Source of the DNA: Sipunculus nudus
Taxonomy: Eukaryota > Annelida > Sipuncula > Golfingiida > Sipunculidae
DNA: 64,000 bases
Direction: 5' to 3'
Assembly: GCA_026874595.1 (NCBI GenBank)
Contig: CM049314.1
Coordinates: forward strand, 28,473,729-28,537,728
Shown: in pieces, positions 1 through 11,587 of the stretch
Position numbering within the stretch: the stretch's first letter is position 1
Layout of the letters: every line of letters starts with the position of its first letter
Translations under genes and position numbers: made by a program
Notes under the pieces: generated by a model
What the model was told of the DNA's origin: nothing
Database searches by the model: none
Seen by the model: the letters and a program-made list of their open reading frames with translations, nothing else

Positions 1-389
1 CAAATGTATGCAGTATACATATATCCATATCTAGAGGCAATAAACAAGTGTTGAAACTTGCAATTCATAGTAAGCTGACATTGTTACTTTTATCTATAAA
101 TGTTTCCAACATTTCGAGGACAGATGGATATAAAGATCCTTCCATCTCTCCTCGTATAGGTGTAAGGACCTTTATTTCTAAGCAGTAATTTCTTAAAACT
201 TAGATCTTCAAGGACCCTTTCAATGTATTCTTGGATTAAAATATTTTATTTCAAGCATTTTTGCCTGTGTATAGAATATTAAACATGAATTAATAAATAA
301 TTTAGTTATCCTTAGTATTTCTTCTCCTTTTCCCCATAGTCGCCAAACATAACGACTTAACATGTAATTTAAAAGTGTCTATCATTTAC
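1..389. other. AT-rich sequence, no gene seen
   Basis: No coding segment or clear repeat is visible. It borders the C-terminal coding remnant of the minus-strand LINE that follows and may include that element's 3' untranslated region, but no poly-A tail or 3' terminus could be placed. Confidence 0.4.
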
Positions 390-398
390 CAATGGGAT

Positions 399-1267
399 CT
401 AAATTTTACAAAATTTTCTCCAGAACAACTGTAAGCACTTACATGAGAAAAAATCTGTGTTCCATTGTATCGATTTCAACTTTGCAATAGTCGAATGTGG
501 ATTATCCTCATGTTTCATGCGGTACATTTTGACTTTGAAAGGAATCACTCTATGCAAAAAGTTGAAATTGAAGTCCTGCAACTAAACATATTCTATAAAC
601 TGTTTTAAAAAACATATAGAGGAATTGAATTCCTGTTCTGTAATTAGCTGACTCTTATTCTAGACCCTTAATGCTGTCGTTTTTTTAGTTTGATTAAATT
701 GTTATAATATTATTTACATTTACATTAAGGGTATAATAAATGTCTAGATAATGGTAATTTTATCGTGATATCTATTTCATTTTACTTACTTTGCCAGACA
801 TCAACATCGGTTAGCAACACAGTTTTCCAGTTCTTTGGTATAAGACTGATGATAGAATAGGAAATTTGTATTTAAATTATATCTTAGATTCAGCTGATGC
901 ATAAATAAGATTTGTCCTTTATTATGATAAAGATCATATACAAAACGTATTCTTTTTCTATACCAATGTGAATAAAATATAGGTTTTCCCTTTGGTGACA
1001 CAGAGATGTAGGGGTTATACATGATTATTTCATGAATTATGTCTTCAGTGCCTGTAGAAGTAGTACGTGTTTTAAGGTCTTTTAGAGCGAATGAAGAATG
1101 TCTTTATAAAACAGCGGGATAAGAGGTGGTACTTTGAAGGAACATCTTTTAGGGACATCATATCTTTTCCCAATTATGCATTTAACATTTCTAATGTGGG
1201 GACCGAATTTTTCCATAATGCCCCTTATCCAACTTAGTTTTACCGCCTTATCGTGTCTGTAAATCAA
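399..1267 (-). pseudogene. LINE-A ORF2 C-terminal region (fragments)
   Basis: Three fragments (1267-1082, 1022-801, 581-399) match the region after the RT thumb of L1/Tx1-type ORF2: a DKAVKLSWIRGI segment, a NPYISVSPKGKPIFYSHWY segment with following IRFVYDLYHNKGQ, and a LHRVIPFKVKMYRMKHED segment that precedes the C-terminal cysteine cluster. In the last fragment the usual CxxC is not intact. The fragments are in different frames, which marks decay. The function in active relatives is RNA binding and target-primed reverse transcription; none is expected here. Confidence 0.7.
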
Positions 1268-2475
1268 TCATTATTATGCCTCCATCTTTAATTTTCTTAA
1301 TCATTACATTATATTTTATCTGTGGTGGTTTTCCACACCAAATAAAGTCATTTATTATTTTTGTGTGCCTGTACAATGTATTTTTTTTTGGTATGTGGAA
1401 CATAGACATGCAATAATGTAACTGTGAGAGCCCTAGTGTTTTAACAATAAGATTTCTTCCAGTAAGTGTAAGATTCCTTTTTTCCCATGATGTGAACATT
1501 GATTTCATTTTCTTAATTCTTTCTTTTATGTTGTGTTCAGAAGTGTCGTTTTCTGTCGGGTAAAATGTAATTCCTAATGTTTTGAATTCCTTTTGGGTCC
1601 ATCTCACTGGCAGGTAACCATCCTCTTTATCTACATTGCAACCCAACCATCTCGCTTCTGTTTTATTTACTTTCAGTCCCGCATAGAAGATTTTTTCCTG
1701 ATTGTATATCAGCCATAAAATACGTGGTGTCATCTGCAAGTTGCGAGAGTTAAATCTCTAAACTGCCAATAATGATTCCTTTAATTGAATTATTTTTTCT
1801 TATATTTATCGCAAGCATTTCCACTGTTAGTACAAATAATATCGATGACAGGGGACATGCTTGACTTACGCCTCTCATGATCTCAAAAAAGGCAGAAAAA
1901 TATCAGTTGTTTTGCAGACAGCTCCTTATATTTGTATACAAGATCTTTGTACATGAAATTAAATATTCAGGAATAACATATTCTTTTAACGATTTCCACA
2001 AAAATTCCCATTACAAGGTATCAAACGCCTGTTCAAAATCGTTCAGTAATAGTAAAAAGTCCTTTGAAATGGAAGATTGATTAAGAATGTCTTGTATAAT
2101 TCTTATGTTTTCTCCAATATACCTATCCGGAACGAAACCTGTTTGATTTGTATGGATCAATTTTGATAGATATGGTTTTAACCGATTTGACAATGCTTTG
2201 GCTAATATTTTATGATCGATTGGTAGAATAGAAATAGGTCGCCCATTTCTTAGTGATTTCTTATTTTTATCTGTGTTGGGATGCAAAGAGAAGACGCCTC
2301 GCTTTTGTTCTACTGATAGAGAACCGTGTTCCTGTGAGTAGATAATACTTTGAAAAAATAAATCTGACAGATCTTCCCAAAAACATAAATAGAAATCTGA
2401 TGTAAAGCCATCCAGTCCTGGACTTTTACCAGACTGTTTTAGTGCTTTAAAGTATCCTGTAACTGTAAGTGGGTT
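1248..2475 (-). pseudogene. LINE-A reverse transcriptase domain (degenerate)
   Basis: Reading the minus strand from ~2475, GYFKALKQSGKSPGLDGF and the following FW...L segment are the RT N-terminal motif. Next come GRPISILPIDHKILAKAL and LLLNDFEQAFDTL, the palm A block with its first aspartate. A GVxQACPLSSILF-like stretch (~1860) is motif B, interrupted by a stop. LADDTTYFM near 1720-1745 is the catalytic (F/Y)ADD block, and LKVNKTEARWLGC to LTLTGRNLIVKTLG is the thumb. Several frame changes and stops separate these blocks, so no active enzyme is encoded. Catalytic aspartates are preserved in the DNA, which suggests moderate age. Confidence 0.85.
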
Positions 2476-3117
2476 TTACAATTTAAGGGCGACCGTATCG
2501 CAGGGTTTAGTAACATTTGGGTGATTTAAGAAAGGACATTCTGTATAATCGTGTATGGACGTATTTCTAGATTTATATAACTGACCGTAGTATTGGCTGC
2601 ATTCATGAAGTATTCTGTTTTTATCATATATCTGTTCCCCATTTACTTCTAAGCAAACAATTTGTTCATTGATCGCATTACGTTTTTCTAATTGAAAAAA
2701 AAGTATTTGGTGTTTTTCTATCCATACTCATACCAGCAAAGTTTTGATCTCAACATTGCGCCTTTCGTTTAAAAGTTGTATAAATTATCTAATTTTTCTT
2801 TAATTTCGGCTATTTTTTTTTACTTGCAAATCAAATCTTCAGGATCCTCATTTGTTCTCTCACTTAATATTTTAAAATCCTCTGTAAGTTTTTTTTCATT
2901 ATTCCTTTTTTTTATTTATATTCGTTTCGAATATTGTATCGTGTGGCCTCTTATCTCGCATTTAACTGTATCCCAAACAATATTTTTATTATCTACGTTT
3001 TCATATTTTTTTATCAATTCAGCAAAAAAATTGTTTTTGATTTATGTTAGGTACACGTCATCTTTTGGCAGATCGTTATTAAACTTCCAGTAACCTGATC
3101 CTCTATCATTAGCATAG

Positions 3118-3715
3118 CTACCTTGAAATACGTCTGTAATTAATCGATGGTCTGGAAACGTACACGGTATTATTTCTGTAGAAGCGACGAATGACGTTAT
3201 GGCATTTGCTACCAACCAACAATCCAGACGTGATGAGACTCTGGGGTTTTATTTTAATTCTAGTATACATTTTTCCAGGGTGTAGAGTTCTATATATATC
3301 GACGAGAGAAAAATCATTCATAAGATTCATTAAAGACCTCGCAGCCTGGCTAACTTGTTCTCGCCGTCCCGCAGCTTTATCAAGTTCTGGGTTTAAAACT
3401 TTGTTAAAGTCTCATCCGATTATAATATTACATGGTTCTTAAAGATCTAGATGACATCGTAATTTCTGTATAAATGATAACTGGTCTTTCGAGTGATCCT
3501 TTGTGGAAAAATATTGATTAATCAATGTAAATGGAACCTCATCTATTGTGCACGTTATTATCAAAAGGCGACCTTGGGGATCTTTTTCACTCTTTAAAAC
3601 ATTAATATTAGGGTCAATTGTTATAATAAAATTGCAACCCCCTGCTATTATTCTGTCCATGAGAATACAGTATTTCTGTACCCCATTCATGTGCCCATGC
3701 ATTTTCGTCTAAATT
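3118..3715 (-). pseudogene. LINE-A apurinic-like endonuclease fragment
   Basis: Minus-strand peptides at 3702-3439 (NVLKSEKDPQGRLLIITCTI, then a degraded INxYxxT block at the usual INIYAPT site) and at 3330-3118 (MNDFSLVDIYRTLHPGKMYT, then a decayed SRLDYFL-like segment) match the middle and C-terminal parts of the ORF2 endonuclease that nicks target DNA. The N-terminal endonuclease motif is missing at the high-coordinate end. Frames differ between the pieces. Confidence 0.75.
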
Positions 3716-3717
3716 GT

Positions 3718-3850
3718 TTAAATGCTGAAGGGCCTGGACAGTCGAGGGGTAAAAGGTTCGATCCCCGGCGTGGCCATGTGGGTGGGTTGTGGTGACCCGT
3801 CCACTCCGGATTTTCCGGTTTCCAAAACCTCCAGGCACTACCAAATGCCT
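3718..3850 (+). mobile_element. tRNA-derived SINE, 5' part
   Basis: The run GGTTCGATCCCCGGC at about 3757-3771 is a perfect RNA polymerase III B box. About 30 bases upstream TGGACAGTCGAGGGG is a decayed A-box-like stretch. The sequence after the B box does not fold back into an acceptor stem but runs into a GTGGGTGGGTTGTGGTGACC body, so this is a tRNA-related SINE and not a tRNA. It directly adjoins the truncated LINE. Neither the 3' tail nor a target-site duplication could be defined. Confidence 0.6.
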
Positions 3851-4581
3851 TCATCTAAGCCAAAGAGAGTGCACTTATTAGCTGTAATAACTATTTTACA
3901 ATCCATGTAAAATACATAAAGTTTAGAATTAACGCCTAGTTTAAAATTAAATATACAACTGTCATTCTGTTAACATTACTGGATAAACATTCTCGTGGTA
4001 TAAATATTATTAATTTAAGATCCCTGTGAAGCTTCAGAGAAGACCTTTCTTGATAACAACACAGGTCCTGTAGGAATTCCATTACGCAGTTCCATTTTTA
4101 TCGCAAACCTAAAAATAAGTGTTAAACAAGGGTTCTGTCTACGTGTAATATAGTGTAATAAAAGATATAACTTACGTTTATTCCAGTACATAATAATATG
4201 CTTTATTTGAAGAGAAATTCTTCATTAGTTGCTCATAATTGACAGAATAGAGAAAATGATTGAATTATTGCGGGCTTCCCTATATTCCATTTTTTGTTGT
4301 CATGTGCTTTTGACCTACGCTCGACACCTCGATTGAGTTGAAAGGGAATGAACGATTGCAAGGTTTCATGCTGATGAGCAAATGGTAATGAATTTAAAAG
4401 CAATGACATAATGATTATTGTTGTATATAAGCAAAGTTTAAACAAGATTATGTTCGGAAACGACTATTCCAATTGAAGTCTGGACTATCGTGACTCATTA
4501 CACCTGTTTAGTCATTTTTTATCTAACTGACCTTAGACACTACGTTAGCGCAAAGCTTGTCTACATATATTTTTTTACGCA
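3851..4581. other. AT-rich sequence, no gene seen
   Basis: Short open frames only, the longest about 70 codons at 4445-4233 minus, with no recognisable domain. No repeat family was identified. The right edge is the first direct repeat of the DIRS-like element. Confidence 0.4.
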
Positions 4582-4914
4582 AATCTAAGTCACAATAAAC
4601 AAGTAAACAGTATATAATTTATTTATAACATAAAAATAAATTATAGTGTGCTTTATCCATGCCCAGTGCTTCACCATCACCGAACCGTCTTAACCTAGGT
4701 ACCATGATCATTCATATATGATAAATACGATTAATATATTACCAATTAGCACCTAGCATGAATAAGTTACCGTAAGCGACCTGGCGCCTACGAAGTGTAG
4801 CTAACCGCCGCAGGCGGCAGCACATGCAGTTTAATTGTTTGTGTGACTACTATTTCAGCTAATCTACGTCACAAAAAACAAGAAAACAGTATATAATTTA
4901 TTTATAACATAAAT
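4582..4914 (-). repeat. Direct repeats flanking ~220 bp, candidate B1-A2-B2 of the DIRS/PAT-like element
   Basis: About 54 bases at 4861-4914 recur at 4582-4636 in the same orientation with few differences; both contain AACAGTATATAATTTATTTA. They flank ~220 bp that include a GC-rich inverted run (CCGCCGCAGGCGGC near 4805). In PAT/Ngaro-type elements the 3' end is built as B1-A2-B2, with A1 at the 5' end. Position and orientation fit the 3' end of this minus-strand element. A1 is not visible, which fits the 5' truncation. Confidence 0.5.
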
Positions 4915-5089
4915 AATTTAGATTATAACAAGAGTATAACCATAATACCAAAACGAGAAACAAGTAAAAAAGACTTGGCCTGTATGACATGCCCATCTGA
5001 AGATGAAAATAAAAGCACATGAATAAGCAAATAAAAACCAATTACTGTTACAGCATGAAAGATGTGTACTTCTTTGGTGCTCTATAGGT

Positions 5090-6074
5090 TACATAATGTT
5101 CAAAGAAAACTGATCTAGACTTTCATCTACCAATATGCATAGCTGTGTCAGGATCACATTGGTTCTCAACTGCCTTTGTGACAGCTGAGGGACGGAAACA
5201 TTTAGCAGAAATGACCCTGTCCACCAAGTCCTGCAGCAGTAATACTGTCCTGTAAAATCTGACCTACTGTAGCGGCAGAAATAGCAGAGTATGGCTTCCA
5301 AAGAGTAAGGAACACTGGGCCCTTTGGCCCTCTCATATGAGATATTCGGACAATATAAGTCTGTAGGCAAAGTACAGGGTCGATCTGTCTATCAGCACAC
5401 AGGGGCAAAGTAACTGAAAACCCTGATCTATCAGTGTCATTCTTTATTCCATGGTAAGTAATAGTAAGGAATCCTTCACTTTTAAACTCTAGTTGGTCCA
5501 TGGAAAATAACATTCGCTCAGCATCACCTGACCCTGGGTCATACTGAACAGCCTTAGGTACAAGATCAGAGGGTCTAAGCATGTAAGTCATAGCGAGGAA
5601 TGTGATTGCTTTCATACGTATTGCTTTATTGACAGCTTGTCATTCTCTAGGCAAGCTTTGAAGAGATTAGTAAATGGTTTAACTAGGTGCAATTTTACAC
5701 GTCTACGAGGGGCAGTAGTACCTGATTCATCCCATCCACCATTCTTTTAATGTTATTATCAACAGTAATACCAGGCAACTGATGGGCCACTTAGCAGTGA
5801 GACAAAGCAGCAAGCATGGATTGTAAAGTGGACCTAGGCCTATTAAACGCATCATATAGTACATATAAAAAATCTGCTAGGTCTGCCGTTTTCGCTGGTG
5901 GGAACACAACCATGGGTTTTCCTTGCAAAAGTAAAATAACTTGTTCAAAAGTCTGTTATAAAGCTGTAATGTGGACTGAGACAGACTGAACGGGAGCTGC
6001 ACTGCAGCACGTTGTGACCAACCTATAGCAAGTAGCCGATCTTGCCAGAGATTCGCCAAGCATACAGGCGCCAC
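5090..6074 (-). pseudogene. DIRS-like tyrosine recombinase (degenerate)
   Basis: An N-terminal core-binding segment near 6000 (SQSTLQLYNRLLNKLFYFC) is followed by the catalytic domain at 5615-5095. MLRPSDLV near 5578 holds the first catalytic arginine. Beyond GQGHFC near 5205 a one-base shift puts the rest in another frame, where CFRPSAVT, HIGR and EHYV supply the other expected catalytic positions, including the nucleophile tyrosine. A TGA lies directly after HIGR where tryptophan is usual. The family joins a circular cDNA into the genome; this copy cannot make a full enzyme. Confidence 0.75.
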
Positions 6075-6811
6075 CCTGGGTTCTTAAAGGTTCCGGCTGC
6101 AGTCCCTGTGGTATTACCCTACGTTTGTTTTTCGGTAGCCTGACAGACCTGTCTATGCATAAGCTGAAGAGCCTGTGGAACCAAGACTGACTGGGCCACC
6201 AGGGGGCGATCAGGGTAGCGTCTGCCTTCTGAGAAACGACTAGGGCCAGCATTCGAGGAATTAGCCAAAACGGGCAGTTAACAAAGCTGTTGCACCCCCC
6301 CCCCCCCAGTTGGTTTAGGCCAGGGCATCGACAGCCTCGGTCAGAGGATCCAAGTACAGTCTGTTGTATCTCCGGAGCTGAGTTATTATGAGGGATGCAA
6401 ACCGGTCTATGTCGTGAGGACCCTATAGTCGGTCTAACATTTGAAACAAGCGAGGGCTCATGATCCAGTCGTAAGTAGTGAGCTTTCGCGATAATAAGTC
6501 GGCATGAGTATTTTCTGGACCAGCCAAATGCGGCATCCCATAAAGCCCTTGCTACATGTCAGTTGTAAACATGGGCCGCCTAAGTGGTTGATGTAGGCAA
6601 CACTGGAGACATTGTCTGTTAGAACCTGTTCAACTTTTCCCTTGAGAAGAGGCATAACAGTTAGTAAGGGTAAAAGTATGGCTAACAGCCAACAAAGATC
6701 CCTGCAATTGGCGGGATTTAGAGATTGTCGGTCTGTCCATGAGTTTCTTGTAGCAAGCAACCGATACAAATTACGAAGTAGTAGTTTGGCAGGCAAAATA
6801 CACAATGTCAT
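5956..6811 (-). pseudogene. DIRS-like RNase H and connector (degenerate)
   Basis: The minus-strand segment VEQVLTDNVSSVAYINHLGG near 6620 matches the RNase H block of DIRS pol, in which an aspartate precedes N-x-x-x-V-x-Y-I. A downstream segment near 6200 (DATLIAPWWPSQSWFHRL, then KNKRRVIPQGLQPEPLR) is the conserved connector between RNase H and the recombinase. A poly-C run at 6296-6307 lies between the two. Frames change along the region. Confidence 0.65.
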
Positions 6812-6879
6812 GCTAATACATTGGCCTGCTATACGTGCTAGTGCCCTAGCATTTAGTCAACCTTGATTTAAGGCTCTAT

Positions 6880-7700
6880 TTATATCCTTCCTAAGTCTCC
6901 TCACCCTATCTTTTGGGATATAAATCCAAGTTTTGTTATCATTTGTAACGGTACATATTTTATAGCCAAAGGAAATTAACCACATGACTCGGAACCAGAT
7001 TGGAATTTTTTCCCCAGTTTATAAACCAGCCAAGATTCTGTAATGCTGTTAGCAGTAAATCTTTGTGTGCATCATCACAATATATCATTAATATGAAGCC
7101 ATCAACATAAGCAAAACCCTCAAGTTGTGTTGTCTCAAATATTTAACTACAGGTAAAATACACTTCTGGAAATAAAATGGAGAAACACATAAACCAAAGG
7201 GTAAAACCTGCCATACATAGTATTTTCCCCTCCAGAAAAACCCTAAATACTGTTGGTGCTCCCTGAGAACAGAAATATAATAAAAACCATTGCGTATATT
7301 TAAGTGTGATAAGTTTGTCATGAGGCTTGACAAGTGACTGTTCAGTTCTAATATCCTCTTGTTTGAATGAAGGTACATCACATTACCTGTTTTCCTCTCG
7401 AAGATCTGTAATCAGTCTCAACTGGTTATTTCTCTTCGGCACCACTGAAATGGGAGACACACAGGCATGTATAGTCAACCTGTCTCACAGCACCTGATTG
7501 CAATGAGCATTCGAGTTCATTGTCAATAAACACACAGTGTTTATAATCAACAACCCTATTTTGGAATTCAAAATAATGGTGTAATACCCTGAACGGTATT
7601 GCAACACCCTGTGTAAACCAGCTAATGTCTTGTGAAGGCGCCCAAATGTTTTCATAAGCTTTAGCATTTAATGAGTCTGCTGAAAACGGTATACACATAG
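6880..7700 (-). pseudogene. DIRS-like reverse transcriptase (degenerate)
   Basis: Minus-strand 7381-7088 reads LSHLNIRNGFYYISVLREHQ and then FFWRGKYYVWQVLPFGLCVS, the palm A and B blocks of a DIRS-type RT. The catalytic box at about 7105-7095 is one base out of frame and reads AYVDGFIL, so the second aspartate of YVDD is glycine. The upstream stretch to 7698 holds the degraded fingers region. Frameshift and lost catalytic residue both show that the copy is inactive. Confidence 0.75.
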
Positions 7701-7799
7701 TCCATGGGCATCAAAATTATTCAAAATAGTCTCAACATGCAGCCCTCAACTTGACCTGGCTTTTACAATTCCCTTTCCTTTTCCAATTTTATTTTTTAA

Positions 7800-9700
7800 G
7801 TAAACTGAGCTTAATTGATCGGTCAGCTTCCGATGTCTAACCGTCCGTCGTTCTGTCTGTAACACTGGCATGTTTTTACTATATTACATTTATAAACCCG
7901 AAATTTTATATTCAGGGTGGTCAGTTTAAAATCTCCTTAGAAACCTGATATGAGGTCACTGCGGCCTATATCCTCACACTTGGGGATTGTAAGTAATCCC
8001 CCCCCCCCCACAATAATTTAAAATTTGCTACAAAACCTCCAGTATCTTGAAAATTAATGCATGGATAGCCAAGAATCCTGCTTTGAATATTAATCTTGAC
8101 TATGTTTGTCAGTTCCCGAAAACTGGTGGCGCAATCAGCATTGCTTCTAGTTTTTACGATTTTTTTTCTATTTTTGAGACCGTCAAATGACAGCAATTAT
8201 GGTAGTTTCTCAACTGTGGTTGCATCTAGTGTCCCGAAACCTGGTTTGTTTATTTATTATGACTTGTTTCTTCGGTTCCTGTTGATTGTTGGTGCAAACT
8301 GTATTTCTTTTCTATTTTGTATTCATGCTTTCCTTTATTTTGAGACTGCCAATTATATTGATATCAGATTTGCAACAATAGTTTCATCTAGTGTCCTGAA
8401 ACCATATGTGTTATTAGGTTTCCGTTTGAATAAGTGGATGCCTTATAGTAATCACCCCGGCCGTCCGTGTGTACGTCTGTTCGTGTATCTGTATGTCAGT
8501 CTTATTTGTTTTCTTATGATAACTCCATTTTGGATCAAAATATTGACTTCAAACAAGAATTATATATGGCCCACCTCCAAAGCAAGAAGAGAAAAAAAAA
8601 ATGATTTTTGGGTCATGAGGTCAAGAGTCAAGGTCACAGGATCCACTTTTTTTAAGAAAGATTGTGAATGCATTTTAAGTCAAACTTTTCATCCGAAACC
8701 TTCCATCTAGCATATAAAGGTGACCTGCAAATAGGATGATGAATCTGATTGGTTTGGGGGATGGCAAGGTCTAAGGTTAAGGTTACAGTGGCCATTTATC
8801 AGCATGTTTGTTTCTGAATGTTTACTCCAGTTTGGGTTAACATATTGGTTTTAAACTTCATTAATATATGGCGCACCAATAAAGTAAGATCCCTTTTTAT
8901 TTTGGGATCATAAGGCCAAAGGTTTAGGTCACAGAGGTCATATGTCCCCATATTAAACTCTAGTTTGGATTGACAACTTGATATCTAACTTGACTTATAT
9001 ATGGCCATCCACTAAGGTAATAACCTTTTGCGTTTAGGTCATGAGGTCAAAGGTCAGGGTCAAAAGACGCCCTTATTTAAAAGAATTGTCAATGCATTTT
9101 AAGCCAAACTTTTCATTTCAAACCTTTAATCTTCCACATGAGCCTCACCTGCTAATAGGGGAAGATTCTGTATGATTTTGGGTCAACAGATCAAAGGTAA
9201 AATTCACGGAGCCCATCTGTTCACAAATTAGTTAACGGATGATAACTCCAGTTTGGTTAGACAGATTGGCTTCAAATTTGTTATTTTTAAATGTACCCTT
9301 TCTTATAACACTTAGGCCCATTATAATTTTTCCTAATTGAATCATTAAACGGTTCCCGGCCACAAATTTCATGTATTACAGAGCAGTTGCAATGTTTACC
9401 AAACTGGCTTGTTTTAACTCAGTTATCCAGCTTATAGTTTGTACTCTTTTTACAATGTTATTATGCTTTAGCTCATGTGCATTGTTCTATAATTTACAGG
9501 GTTTTGTATGTTCCCAGTGGATAAATTGACGTTCATGATACAGTTACTTTGTTGAAATACTTATACTTTTACAAATACATGCGTGTGATAATGAGAGGCT
9601 ACTGAATCGCTCATGTAGTCCAAAAAAGCCACTAGGATTTCATAGAAATATTTTCTGAATCACTTTCAGCTAAGCGCTGTGACCCACAGGTTACTTGTTC
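7800..9700 (-). mobile_element. Modular pearl/HINE-like element, head-B-C-D-tail
   Basis: Read on the minus strand: a head at 9700-9665 (GTAACCTGTGGGTCAC..GCGCTTAGCTGA), a tandem B core (about 9330-8500) with GACCTTTGACC motifs, C modules (8500-8090), a D module (8090-7880), a CCGTCCGTCG-type tract (7842-7852 on plus) and a degraded tail near 7805. The 204-codon open frame at 8096-8710 plus runs through this repeat and looks accidental. Non-autonomous, no coding capacity. Confidence 0.6.
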
Positions 9701-10456
9701 ACAAAATTTAAAAATAGCAGCAGCCATTCAAACGTGTTCTTCACGCACATTCTCTAAACTCTGTTTACTCATTATGCATTCAAACTGTCGGTGATGTTTG
9801 CCTTAAGTCTTAATTGTTTTAAAACGGTTTACAACTTAACCTTTAAATTATAAGAAACTCATTGTACTCTATAAGGTACATTCATTCTCATTTAAATAGT
9901 GGATAACATTCACGGTTGGGGTTGCGTTTGTAGGGCCCCCTTGAGATATGAACATAGAAACTTTGCTCAGATAATATAACAAAAATTCTAATACATGCAT
10001 TTTGCTATGAAGGACTGGGTTTCCCTTTCACTTCTGTACCGTTCTAAATAGGCTTTCTTTAATGAAACTGGAGCGGGTGAAAAGAAGAATATAAGGTAAT
10101 TTCTGTTCCAATTAAGCCTTATGATTTCTTTAAAATAGCCATATATCAAGATTAAAAGCACCATCTGCTTTACAATCGAGTAACCGACTTCATTTACCCC
10201 CAATAAATAGATGTAAGGACTGAACCACGACAATGCATATCTTGTCCCTTTCATTGACTAAAATATTAAGCTGACCTCTTACTTGCACCAGATGATCCAT
10301 CAACTTTGACGTGACGTCATAATAAAATACATGCACCCCCAATGAAAAGATGCAGGTGTACTATGAACAATGTTCTTAAAATTTACTAACTCAGTACTTT
10401 ACAACGATCTGTGTTATTCCGGCAACTATAACACCTATTATACACACCTATTAGTG
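9701..10456. other. Non-repetitive AT-rich DNA, no gene seen
   Basis: The longest open frame is about 88 codons (10254-9988 minus) and shows no family resemblance. No repeat module or RNA gene was recognised. Confidence 0.35.
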
Positions 10457-10655
10457 TACTTGTATACACATACATGTATACATATATACACTTACACATA
10501 CCCACACATATACCCATATACATATACATACTCACATATATACACATATATATATACATATATATATATATACATACGTGCATACATACACATGCACTCA
10601 TAATTACATATACATACATAATAAATACACACTAACACACATACATATAGATACC
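10457..10655. repeat. Mixed TA/CATA microsatellite
   Basis: About 200 bases made largely of interrupted ACATA, TATACA and CACA units. Open frames across it on both strands (Tyr/Ile/Thr-rich) come from the repeat and are not genes. Confidence 0.9.
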
Positions 10656-11466
10656 CATGCATAAGTGATTACCCCTTAACACAGCCTTTTATCATCCTTG
10701 CGATTATTCCAGTTTTTGCCATGAAACAAGGATTGCTCCCACAGGTGAAATAGATCCGATCTTAAGTATAAGTCTGAATTATTAATAATCCTTATGTATA
10801 AGTTATTGCTTTCTGGTATTCTTCTTTTCAAGGAATATATTTGCTTGCGCATTAAAGCATCAATGTGGCAAAAGTAATCAAATATATCTAACCAAGGTTT
10901 CATGAAAATAATTCCTTGACAGGCTAAACGAAATTTACTTCAGGCAAATAGGTCCGACTTACATGTGACAGAAGGTGGCCCTCCCAAGTTCAAGAGAATG
11001 GTATCAGTGTTCCTTATGTACCATGCCTTTAACGTATATGTACAGAAAAGCAATTGGACATGCACGGAGGATATTATGCTTGTAGTATTAACAGCTATTT
11101 CCAGAAGTTATGTTGGTAAGAACAAAATGAGATTATTTCTACATCCAGGGATCGGCATAACCACTCCAATGCCCTAGTATACAGCAGTGCCTGTAGACCT
11201 CCCATTTAACATCCTTGAAGATTTCGAGAGCCCCTTCAGCTGCACTACACCGCTTTATACATATTTTATATTCCTATATACCTTAACAATATGATTTGTT
11301 TTACAGCTTATTAAAAGGACATACATGCTTGATTAACTTATGGGGGAAAGAAATTAAAACATAATTAAACATTGTTAAATTTAACAATGTTAATCAATAA
11401 TACAATTATTAATGCTCCTGGTTATCCTATGACTTTATGTATTCCGTACATTCTTCAATAAGAGCA

Positions 11467-11469
<3 letters not shown>
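10656..11469. other. No gene or known repeat seen
   Basis: Short open frames only (for example 75 codons at 10903-10676 minus), none with a recognisable domain. A 15-base inverted pair around 11370-11395 (AACATTGTTAAA / TTTAACAATGTT) could form a small AT-rich hairpin. Confidence 0.35.

Positions 11470-11516
<47 letters not shown>
11470..11516. repeat. (TA)n microsatellite
   Basis: About 22 uninterrupted TA units. Confidence 0.95.
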
Positions 11517-11519
<3 letters not shown>

Positions 11520-11587
11520 GCATTGTTCACATAACATTCAATGCATCCAGGCGATAGTGCTCTGCCAAACGGGAGCGTTTCTAATTA

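Larger units (their letters stand above)
390..3715 (-). mobile_element. Decayed L1/Tx1-like LINE (LINE-A), ORF2 remnant
   Basis: Minus-strand remnants of one LINE ORF2 lie in the expected order from high to low coordinate: endonuclease (~3700-3118), reverse transcriptase fingers and palm (~2475-1700), thumb (~1690-1270) and a long C-terminal region (~1267-399). The pieces lie in different frames separated by stops and frameshifts, so the copy is dead. Wording such as GRPISILPIDHKILAKAL and TGFVPDRYIGENIR is typical of the L1/Tx1 group rather than CR1, RTE or Jockey. No ORF1 is seen upstream. A tRNA-like SINE begins where the endonuclease reading ends, so the copy is 5'-truncated or interrupted there. 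Confidence 0.85.
4582..7700 (-). mobile_element. DIRS-like tyrosine-recombinase retrotransposon, decayed
   Basis: Minus-strand order is reverse transcriptase (7700-6880), RNase H (6811-6250) and tyrosine recombinase (6074-5090), the order of DIRS/PAT elements. These retroelements integrate with a tyrosine recombinase instead of an integrase and have no LTRs. No gag-like ORF is seen upstream of the RT, and the 5' end is cut off near 7.75 kb by a modular repeat. Each domain carries stops or frameshifts. Direct repeats at the 3' side fit the B1-A2-B2 arrangement of split direct repeats. Confidence 0.8.

Noticed and set aside
3740-3790. Possible tRNA gene from a perfect B box
   Set aside because: No acceptor stem pairing and the body continues into non-tRNA sequence, so it was called a SINE.
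8096-8710. 204-codon open frame, the longest in the window
   Set aside because: It runs through C and B modules of a minus-strand repeat and has no domain. The same module text elsewhere is not open.
10370-10619. 77-codon frames on both strands with Tyr/Ile/Thr repeats
   Set aside because: Pure translation of a TA/CATA microsatellite. The same applies to Tyr-Ile frames at 25205-25592, 27533-27754, 48803-49012, 54715-54900 and 62689-63018.
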